From: Mycocentrospora acerina
Taxonomy: Eukaryota; Ascomycota; Dothideomycetes; Pleosporales
Direction of reading: 5' to 3'
Length of the DNA stretch: 13,422 nucleotides
NCBI GenBank assembly: GCA_022701365.1
Contig: JAKUHH010000371.1
Location: forward strand, 1-13,422
Positions 7,148 to 13,422 of the stretch are shown here, piece by piece. Each line of letters starts with the position of its first letter. Within the stretch, counting starts at the first letter, position 1. The position numbers and the translations under genes are program-made. Under the pieces are notes generated by a model. It did no database searches and had not been told where the DNA came from. It saw only the letters and a list, made by a program, of their open reading frames with translations.

Positions 7148-8346
7148 ATGGGCTCAATCGCTAGAGAACAAGTCTCAGTAATGGGGAAATTTTGTGACGA
7201 GTCAGATGAGGAGATTGGGTGGTGCTCGGCGAGTACGATAAATATCAAGGACCAATTGCTAGTGACAACATATCGCCCTAAATGGTTGGTATCTTGGGGA
7301 AGCGAAAGTTGCTGGTGTAGATCACGATTAACGAGATCGAGAAATTCTGATCAGATGCAGAGGACACTAAGAAGGCAGTGGTACAAATGGTTCCCTATCA
7401 CTGTTATTGCGATGATGGTTGTTGGTATCATCGCAGGAATGTAGGTTGTCCTATTTTCGCCTTCCCTAATACATGGCTGACTTGGATCAGCGTATACACA
7501 TACCTCCTTACTGCACTTCTCCACAAGCTTACTCCCCCATCCAAACACAGCGGTCTTCAACAAATCGTTGAGAACTGGCAAGCGCCGGATGCTAACGGTT
7601 CGTATGGGTTTGCATGGCGAGACGACTTCAGCCGCGACATCGTGCCAAAGAAGTGCCACTCACACAATGATTACTGGCGCCCTGTGCCGCTCTACAGCGC
7701 GCTTGCAGCAGGGTATACGAGCGTAGAAGCAGATGTATGGCTGGCAGAGGACGGAAAGCTCCTTGTGAGTCAATCGTGGAAAACGACTAAGCAAGCGTGG
7801 ACATTAAAGAGCTTGTATTTAGATCCGTTGGTAGTAATTTTTACCAAACGGAACGTTTCTCAAGCATCCATCCGGGAAAGAGAGGTTGGGGGTTTTGATT
7901 TAAACTCGAATATCTCTGTTATTTTGCTCGTAGACTTCAAGAATGACGGGTTTGCAACTTGGTTAGCTCTTCTTGCCCAGTTACAGCCTCTTCGCGATCA
8001 AAATTGGCTCACGTACTATGACGGCAAAAGAATGCGTCACGGACCTCTTACCGTCGTTGGCACAGGCAACACACCTATAGAGCTTGTCTTATCAAGCGTG
8101 ACAGATCGATTTATCTTCTTTGATGCCCCTCTTATGTCTATTGCTGATAACACCTACAACTATACGAATTCGTATTACGCTAGTGCCAATCTTAAGGATG
8201 CTGTTGGGAATCTGTGGCTCAATCGACTGAATGCAGAGCAAGAGCGAACTCTGAAGAGGCAGATCCAAACGGCAGGAGAGAAGGGCTTAAAGAGCAGATA
8301 CTGGGATACTCCTAGTTGGCCGATAAGTGTTAGAGATATGCTGTGA
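7148..8346 (+). CDS. AIM6: AIM6-like PLC-type phosphodiesterase homologue, C-terminally truncated by TGA
   Basis: Exon 1 is 7148-7440 and exon 2 is 7491-8346 (382 residues). The 50-nt intron (GTAGGT donor, GCTGACT branch, GATCAG acceptor) joins two frames within a codon. The product matches 'altered inheritance of mitochondria protein 6' homologues of ascomycetes. It has a cytosolic N-terminus, one signal-anchor membrane segment (about residues 81-108, FPITVIAMMVVGIIAG continuing after the splice), then a PLC-like/GDPD-like TIM-barrel domain. Expected motifs are present: KKCHSHNDYW (H154, H156, N157, D158), SVEADVWL (E177, D179), LLVDFK, VVGTGNTP, FFDAPL, NSYYASANLK and KSRYWDTPSWP. ATG 7148 is the first in-frame ATG; 7181 is an alternative. 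Oddity: TGA at 8344-8346 stands where the family has Trp. Reading continues open to TAA 8461-8463 with the conserved LNVDDL, so the normal product would be about 421 residues. The catalytic motifs survive, but the last barrel elements are lost; it is probably non-functional or truncated. The biochemical function of AIM6 proteins is not established; the yeast name comes from a mitochondrial inheritance screen. Confidence 0.85.
7441..7490 (+). other. Intron of the AIM6-like gene
   Basis: 50 nt, GTAGGT ... GGCTGACTTGGATCAG. Removing it changes AT|G to AT|C (Ile98) and connects the N-terminal membrane-anchor frame with the frame of the catalytic domain, continuing the hydrophobic segment. Without splicing the upstream frame stops at once (TAG 7442-7444). 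Confidence 0.8.
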
Positions 8347-8463
8347 TTTAAGTTCACAGAGTTAGGGGTTGGAGTGCTGAACGTCGATGATTTGGTGTCT
8401 GCTACAAGGTGGAATTGGAATTGGTGTGTTGTTGCAGGTTTGACACTTTGTTCAAAGAGTTAA
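8347..8463 (+). pseudogene. AIM6: Severed C-terminal tail of the AIM6-like protein
   Basis: In frame with the AIM6-like CDS beyond TGA 8344-8346, 38 codons run to TAA 8461-8463. They begin FKFTELGVGVLNVDDL, which carries the strongly conserved LNVDDL of the family. Its conservation indicates that the TGA arose recently, or is a sequencing error, or is read through. Confidence 0.75.
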
Positions 8464-8481
8464 TGGATTGTTTTGAAGTTG

Positions 8482-8487
8482 AATAAA
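8482..8487 (+). terminator. Putative polyadenylation signal of the AIM6-like gene
   Basis: AATAAA lies 19 nt after the ancestral TAA (8461-8463). The spacing suits the longer, ancestral reading frame. Confidence 0.45.
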
Positions 8488-8489
8488 CT

Positions 8490-10090
8490 AGAAAAGGCAC
8501 GTAATGGAAAGGCACATACTGTAGTAAGTAAGCTTATAGTAGTTTAAACCAGCCATCCCTAGGACCTTGACGCCTGTCACAACTTAGTAATCTAATTGCA
8601 AAGCACAATGTAAGTTCGAAAATTAGTTTTCGGATAAGATTTCTGATCTTGATTTCTCATAGGTTTAACTCTAGTTTACTACTTGTTTCGACTTTTGTAT
8701 ACAATTACTCATCAAGACTTTCTGCATTAATCTTATCAACTAGCAGAAACAAAATTTTAGCTAAATTCTATCTTTGTAACATCTAATTTTAACAACGTAG
8801 GTAAGCAGAGAGTGATATAAATAGAGTCTTAATGTCTACTACAAGACATAAAGGGGTGCTGGACTAGAGGGTATACCCAAGATACTATTCTGTACAATAA
8901 TAGGTCTTATATAAAAGGATAAAGAGAAAATGTTCTACAAAACTCTTTGCACTGCAAACTAATAAGCTGTATCTACAATAGCCAGCCAAAAAAGGAGTAT
9001 GGTAGATTATTCAGCTAAGAAACCCTAAAATTATAGGATAAACGGATTTATAATATCTTCTTTAACTATCTAATATAAGGCAGTATGTAAGGCTTAATAT
9101 TCACTTTGATAGGCTTAGTGCTAGGATTTCTTACTTTTTTAAAATGTAGTTAAACCCCTAATAATAAAATATATAGATAACTAAGTATCTTACAATATAT
9201 ATTTATGTTAATTTTCTTTGTAACATCAACACAAAATTCTAATTCATTCCAAGTCTTAGATCTAAAATGTCTTAATACTTAAAGTTACATTGTAGGCGGA
9301 GGTTTGCATGATTAGTGAATCTTATCTAAGATAGTTAAACGAATATGAAGCAATGTAAGCAGTAAAGTATTAGATATATTTAATGTAAAAATAATACTTA
9401 CTTCACAAGTATTCTTTTCTAGTTAATTAAATTAGAAATTTTGTTGATCAATTTAAAGCATAACATGTTTTTATTTAAGCAGTATCTTGTTTTATTTCTT
9501 ATATTTATTAAGAACAATTAAGAATAAATTTGAAACTTATCTTTTTTAACTTCTTATTTTTGATATCTTTAAACATTTTTAACTATCTAGACTTAATAAG
9601 TTAATGCCTACGCAGACGCTAATATTTTCAAGGCACTGTTTTGCCTTCCTAGACTAAACTCTCTTTGCTAGAGCCTTAGAAGCATCGTGAAACATTAGAA
9701 GTGCTCTTACTACATAACTTTAATAAATGTAGAATTTATAAATAGACAAATTATTTGTAGTATGCCTTTATGCTAAGGCCTCTTCAGTAAGCAGCTTTTT
9801 TGTAATTACTTTTTCTGTTTTTTTACAAAAACTTTAGTAGGGCTATTAAGCCTAACAAGAACCAGATTGACAGATCTATTTTACGTTATTAAATTTTAGT
9901 TATTAAAATTTCACAAGAATAGTTAATTTATTTGTATACTGTAAAGATTAGAGAAACTAGTCTTGTTTAACTTAAACTTTTTTTTACAATTTTGGTCTGT
10001 TCTATTCATTTATTCTTCAGATAGTATCAAATTTATCAAGTCCTTGTTATGTACAGTGCCTACGCTAAAACTTATTATCTTTTTACATTC
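8490..10090. other. AT-rich gene desert, probably RIP-degraded repeats
   Basis: About 1.6 kb of very AT-rich sequence rich in TA, TTA and TAG/TAA, with no ORF of useful length in any frame. The texture matches the RIP-mutated transposase at the window's left end, so ancient RIP-affected transposable elements are the likely source. I could not recognise any protein motif. The boundary with the gene island lies just after the AIM6-like poly(A) signal. Confidence 0.55.
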
Positions 10091-10157
10091 TGATATCCTG
10101 CACGTGTGAGAGCACGTGGGCACTCAACTCCTATATTGTTTCCGAGTCCTATACTCC
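10091..10157 (+). repeat. Dispersed repeat copy 1 with two CACGTG motifs 12 bp apart
   Basis: CACGTG occurs at 10101-10106 and 10113-10118. The flanks TGATATCCTG (before) and CACTC...TATATTGT...GAGT (after) align with those of copy 2 at 12841, with differences mostly transitions. It starts with TG, as long terminal repeats do, but no matching far end or target-site duplication was found. Confidence 0.55.
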
Positions 10158-11269
10158 TAATAATACAACAAGTTTCTCCTGATTGTTCCCTTACATCTCC
10201 TATGTATGTATCAGTCTTTTTTTTTTAGCTCTTCTACATACTTTACAAAATTCTGCTCTTGTTAATGTCTGAGATATCATTATTTATTTACTTATCCTTT
10301 TGAAGATAATAAGAAGCTTTACACTTTCAAGCTTGTCTAGATTAAATAACAATATGCATGCTCGAGGTTATTGCGCCCTTGTAGTTCTTCAGCTTTAATA
10401 GCAATTAAAATTTACATTAGCTTAATTAAGTTTCGTTACGTTTCATTACTTGTCAGTATTATTGTCTCAGGGCGTCACGCGAATCCGGGCAGCACTCGCA
10501 CGGACTCGGTACATATTTACAGTTGCCAAATTTACTAGCTGCCAAATAATGGAGTGCCTCTGAAGATGTGACAACCTTAGTATCATCTTTAACAACTATA
10601 ATGTAGTCAGTATTAACAATATTAGAAGTATCTTCATGTACAATGTTACACTCGCCTCTACGTTATGTACAGTGTTAAACCAGGGGCTTATTATTCCCAA
10701 GCCGATACAAAGTGCTCTCTAGAATTTATACTGTCTAATCAATCGTGTTTTAAGCTTAGATCTGTGACAAAAGAGGTTGCTGGCCCAATTCTCGCGAATG
10801 TGACCATCATCGCGTACTTAAGGCGTAGAATGACGTCTGTCTAGCCTCTGCACGCATAGGATTATAGTGTCTTATTCGTAACCAAAAAGTTTCGAATATT
10901 TGGGTTATGTATCGCGTCGAGACTATGTATTGGCGTGTCGCTCCTGGAAAGTATCAAAAGCGACGTTATAGATCGCAGCACCGCGTCGCATGCACCAGAT
11001 TTTGCTAAATTATATTGCTATGATAGCTTTTGCCATCCTTTACTTAAGGAAATGTTATTCAACAAAAGATTTTATCGTGGTGATTAAAATTTCACTCGTT
11101 GGAAATCGTAGAGAAATGTATTGTTTAATTTCGATTTTGTTTTTTTCAAAATTAAATCTGCAGCTTATAGATCTGATTCAATTTTTTTTTCTTAAGGATT
11201 TTTAATTTAAGCGTTTTTTTTTTAGCTCAAATTCTCGCTTTCGCCAGTCACTCGCGTATGAAGTACGTT
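10158..11269. other. AT-rich then mixed non-coding region
   Basis: AT-rich up to about 10450, then a sharp GC-rich patch (about 10470-10510) and moderate composition to about 10990. Positions 11090-11230 are T-rich (runs of 7-10 T). The only interesting ORF is the minus-strand one at 10662-10462. A plus-strand ORF at 10990-11205 is Leu/Ile/Phe-rich, as expected from T-rich DNA, and is not credible. Confidence 0.4.
10462..10662 (-). other. Unrecognised coding-like fragment without a start codon
   Basis: Minus-strand frame open for 67 codons between TAA 10665-10663 and TAA 10461-10459. Composition looks protein-like despite AT-rich surroundings: NIVNTDYIIVVKDDTK, then SSEALHYLAASKFGNC, then a Cys-rich end (GNCKYVPSPCECCPDSRD). 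There is no ATG in frame, but a CGTAG acceptor-like site at 10658 could make it a 3' exon. No upstream exon was recognised, nor any family. Confidence 0.22.
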
Positions 11270-11448
11270 AAAGATTCTCTCTTTTACGTTTCATCACAAA
11301 ACAAACTTGTGATCTGTAGCCTTGTTCGAATCCTGCATGGGGGTTTTTAGTTCTTAGGCTATGGTCTGCTTGAGCAAGAAGTCCGCATATAGTATGATAC
11401 GAAACTTTGGAAATGATTGTGCGAGATCTAGCCAACAGTCCGAGTAAC
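11270..11448. repeat. Perfect 179-bp direct repeat, copy 1 (left of the N)
   Basis: Identical base for base to 11450-11628. It carries a second copy of the last codons of the DUF829 gene on the minus strand. The two copies are separated only by an N at 11449. See the assembly-artefact finding. Confidence 0.95.
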
Positions 11449-11449
11449 N
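11449..11449. other. Single ambiguous base (N), probable scaffold join
   Basis: The only ambiguous base in the window, lying exactly between two identical 179-bp copies. This is what a scaffolder leaves when two contigs with overlapping ends are abutted without being merged. Confidence 0.8.
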
Positions 11450-11628
11450 AAAGATTCTCTCTTTTACGTTTCATCACAAAACAAACTTGTGATCTGTAGC
11501 CTTGTTCGAATCCTGCATGGGGGTTTTTAGTTCTTAGGCTATGGTCTGCTTGAGCAAGAAGTCCGCATATAGTATGATACGAAACTTTGGAAATGATTGT
11601 GCGAGATCTAGCCAACAGTCCGAGTAAC
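11450..11628. repeat. Perfect 179-bp direct repeat, copy 2 (contains 3' end of the DUF829 gene)
   Basis: Identical to 11270-11448. Its right 21 bases encode, on the minus strand, the last six codons and the TAG of the DUF829/PaxU-like protein (stop at 11610-11608). Confidence 0.95.
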
Positions 11629-12504
11629 ATCATTAACTTCTGCCCAAGTTTGCTTGATAGCTCCCCAATACTTCTCAGGCCACATCCTCATATGTCCTAC
11701 GTGTGGACTTCCTTCGAATATGATACATTCCGCTTCATAGCCCTTTGCGGTTGCTTCTGCTGCATGAGTTTCAATGTCCTCCCACCAAATTATTGCATCC
11801 TCTTTCGAATACAGGTACAGCCTGCGAGCTGATCGAGTGGCGAGCAATTCGTTATTCACAGCATGCCTGCTGAACATCGGTGCACTTTCTCGATTTAGAA
11901 TTATTTCTATACCACGGAGTGCATATAAGAAAACGGCCCACAGGGCTTGCGTCACCGCAAATGGCCAGGGGAACCATACAGCTGTTCCTATTGTCATTGC
12001 GTGAGACATGCGACCCATATTGATTGGGGAGTAGTCCAAGCTCCCAGGAGTAGAATCGAAAATGAGGAGAGAGTGCACGAGAGGGTGGCCAAATGTCCGC
12101 TGGTACGCTTCAAGGCTTGCAGCGAAATTAAGGCCGCCTGTATTGGACATTACGTGGATAAGGACCGATTGTTGGTCCGTGCAAGTTGTTAAGTTGTCTC
12201 TCAACGAAAATGCCTCCGTTATGACAGGTTGCATTCTGTTGACACGCTGGTCAAGGGTTTGTGTCATGGCTCTGAAAATAGGAGAGAGAACAACTATTAT
12301 CTTCGCTGCTCGGAAGATTTCTGAGAATCCAGTGGTGAATTTTGCAAGGTGCTTAAGCTGTGCGTCGCCCCAACCAAAAAGGATGATTGTCTGAGGACTG
12401 CCTGAGATTGCTGCACCATTTTCCTGCTCAGGCATGTTATTCACCCAAAGAAAAACTTCCTCAGACAAGGCTTTAAATCCCGGATAAAGCTGCTGGGAGC
12501 CCAT
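11608..12504 (-). CDS. DUF829 (TMEM53/PaxU-like) alpha/beta-hydrolase
   Basis: An intact single-exon 298-residue protein, normal length for the fungal DUF829 family, often labelled 'indole-diterpene biosynthesis protein PaxU'. Visible motifs in order: IILFGWGDAQLKHLAKF (about 40-56, first strand and oxyanion region), VVLSPIFRAM (71-80), HVMSNTGGLNF with the presumed nucleophile Ser120, LLIFDSTPGSLDY (146-158), WFPWPFAVTQALW (177-189), RRLYLYSKEDAIIWWEDIE with candidate acid Asp236, and FEGSPHVGHMRMWPEKYW with candidate catalytic His268 or His271. The complete triad suggests an active hydrolase; the substrate is unknown. The PaxU label implies nothing here: no prenyltransferase, P450 or other secondary-metabolism gene lies in the window. 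ATG 12504 is the first ATG of the frame, after a pyrimidine-rich leader. The C-terminal codons lie in the 179-bp duplicated segment beside the N, but the frame is complete. No premature stops, unlike the other two conserved genes. Confidence 0.88.
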   Translation of the reverse strand: MGSQQLYPGFKALSEEVFLWVNNMPEQENGAAISGSPQTIILFGWGDAQLKHLAKFTTGFSEIFRAAKIIVVLSPIFRAMTQTLDQRVNRMQPVITEAFSLRDNLTTCTDQQSVLIHVMSNTGGLNFAASLEAYQRTFGHPLVHSLLIFDSTPGSLDYSPINMGRMSHAMTIGTAVWFPWPFAVTQALWAVFLYALRGIEIILNRESAPMFSRHAVNNELLATRSARRLYLYSKEDAIIWWEDIETHAAEATAKGYEAECIIFEGSPHVGHMRMWPEKYWGAIKQTWAEVNDVTRTVG

Positions 12505-12840
12505 CGTCTCTATCAAAATGTGGAAAATCTCTTTGAAGGAAAAACTTGTGTCGAGGCCAGGTGTAAAGAAGACAGCGAGAATTCAAACTTCGGTTTTTTT
12601 AGTCTCGGCGATTTACATCCCTAGGCCCAAAGGAGACTGGGAGAAATCGAGAAAGTGGCTGTAAATAGAAGGCTTTGGAAACCAGAAGGACCTCCAATGC
12701 GCCACTTTGTGAGCTCGCGACTATTCGTTCTCCTGAAGTGCTTCTTTTGCTTGAAAATTTGCACTTTCTTTAGCCAAGGCCGAGGTATGAAGCGACTTGG
12801 ATAGCGAAGTGCTCTAACCGAGGCATCATTTTTCACAAGG
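12505..12840. other. Upstream region of the DUF829 gene, no further gene seen
   Basis: Minus-strand leader with a pyrimidine-rich tract (about 12560-12540) and an A-run (complement of TTTTTTT near 12594-12600). A 71-codon minus-strand frame (12836-12621) is Arg/Lys/Ser-rich with no motif and is not supported as a gene. Confidence 0.4.
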
Positions 12841-12931
12841 TGTCAGCCTGCACGTGCGTGAGCACGTGCGAAGGCACGTGTGCAAGCACGTGAACACTCG
12901 GTTCTTATATTGTCTCTGAGTGCTAACCTAG
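12841..12931 (+). repeat. Dispersed repeat copy 2 with four CACGTG motifs at exact 12-bp spacing
   Basis: CACGTG occurs at 12851, 12863, 12875 and 12887, each 12 bp after the last. It is preceded by TGTCAGCCTG and followed by CACTCGGTTCTTATATTGTC, which align with copy 1 at 10091 in the same orientation. Copy number of the 12-mer differs (4 versus 2). CACGTG is also the E-box bound by bHLH factors, but the repeat context argues for part of a mobile element. Confidence 0.6.
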
Positions 12932-13422
12932 GGCTGTAAATAGAACATTACGACATCCTAGTACTTCTTATAAGTTTATTAGAGATATCTGCTTCCCTTA
13001 CTTCTAAGTATTTCTTTAAAAAACTACAAGTGTATACTCTTAAAGTTACAAAGAAAGTTTTAATTTACAATTCTGGGTAATTAAACCTAAGTGAGCTAAG
13101 TATGTAATCACATCTAGATTAATAATCTGAATAATTAATATAATAACAATACATAAAGGTAAGGGCATTAAGAATTTATTTTGCAAGCTAAGGTTATAGA
13201 AGTGCAGTCGAGGAATAGAAGGTAAGTAATTTCATTTAATAATAAAAATAATTAAAATAAAATATATTATTATACTTTAGCTAAGGTTAATGCATTAAAT
13301 ACTTAATAGATAGAGGATTTTTTGAAAATATACTTAAATTGAATCTAAAGTGTTTCAATTGAAGCGTTTAGATAAATCTTATAGATTAATTTATATAAAG
13401 ATAAAACTTTTTTTTTTTTTTT
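12932..13422. other. AT-rich block ending in poly-T
   Basis: Very AT-rich, no ORF in any frame, with A/T microsatellite-like stretches (about 13230-13270). The window ends in a run of at least 14 T. Same texture as the 8490-10090 desert; probably RIP-degraded repeat DNA. No protein motif recognised. Confidence 0.5.

Noticed and set aside
7351..7659. Minus-strand 102-codon ORF
   Set aside because: Antisense to the AIM6-like exons and intron, with no motif.
10990..11205. Plus-strand 71-codon ORF rich in Leu, Ile and Phe
   Set aside because: Composition follows directly from the T-rich DNA. The apparent membrane character is not evidence of a gene.
11324..11332. GTTCGAATC, a perfect tRNA B-box-like motif, also at 11504-11512
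   Set aside because: The flanking bases cannot form a T-arm stem, and no acceptor, D or anticodon arms fit around it. No tRNA.
11268..11633. Minus-strand 121-codon ORF running through the N with two identical halves
   Set aside because: It exists only because of the 179-bp duplication. Each half has no motif, and it overlaps the 3' end of the DUF829 gene in another frame.
11774..12394. Several plus-strand ORFs of 76-110 codons
   Set aside because: Antisense shadows inside the well-supported DUF829 gene.
11608..12504. Indole-diterpene (paxilline-type) biosynthetic cluster suggested by the PaxU-like name
   Set aside because: No prenyltransferase, cyclase, P450 or GGPP synthase lies in the window. 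The name is an annotation convention for DUF829 proteins.
12621..12836. Minus-strand 71-codon ORF upstream of the DUF829 gene
   Set aside because: Basic, low-information composition, no motif, in the expected promoter region.
1..13422. CRISPR arrays, rRNA, tRNA and bacterial operon signals
   Set aside because: No regular direct-repeat/spacer array, rRNA segment or tRNA fold was seen. Gene structure is eukaryotic.

Overview
The window looks like a filamentous ascomycete (Pezizomycotina) nuclear chromosome. The genes carry short 50-76 nt introns with GTAAGT-type donors and TAG/CAG acceptors. Two encoded families (AIM6-like and DUF829/PaxU-like) are typical of these fungi. Moderate-GC gene islands alternate with very AT-rich, stop-saturated blocks. 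A transposon remnant at the left edge carries the C-to-T/G-to-A signature of repeat-induced point mutation (RIP). I cannot name the species.

Layout, left to right. Positions 1-364 hold the C-terminal end of a RIP-mutated Tc1/mariner-type transposase. Positions 826-1866 hold a DUF3632-like gene interrupted by two TAG codons where tryptophan is expected. Positions 2815-2440 (minus) hold a three-exon gene for a tiny secreted protein; after splicing, its Cys/Ser spacing matches the PAF/AFP antifungal-protein family. Position 3334 starts a weak small-ORF candidate. Positions 3866-4121 are a degenerate minisatellite whose units are multiples of 3 and read nearly open on the minus strand. Positions 4589-5200 contain old, broken ORF-like sequence. 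Positions 5857-5531 (minus) hold a two-exon gene for an 89-residue secreted protein with six cysteines, a candidate effector. Positions 7148-8346 hold a two-exon AIM6-like membrane-anchored phosphodiesterase homologue, cut short by TGA about 38 codons before the family's usual end. Positions about 8490-10450 are an AT-rich gene desert. Positions 12504-11608 (minus) hold an intact DUF829/PaxU-like alpha/beta-hydrolase. Its 3' end falls in a perfect 179-bp duplication around a single N, probably an unmerged contig overlap. Two related repeats (10091 and 12841), each with CACGTG palindromes at exact 12-bp spacing, flank this gene. The right end, 12930-13422, is AT-rich and ends in poly-T.

The genes do not form an obvious pathway or cluster. 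This is accessory, transposon-influenced sequence in which single-copy genes are decaying (DUF3632-like, AIM6-like) beside small secreted-protein genes. The two secreted-protein genes become visible only when their introns are removed.
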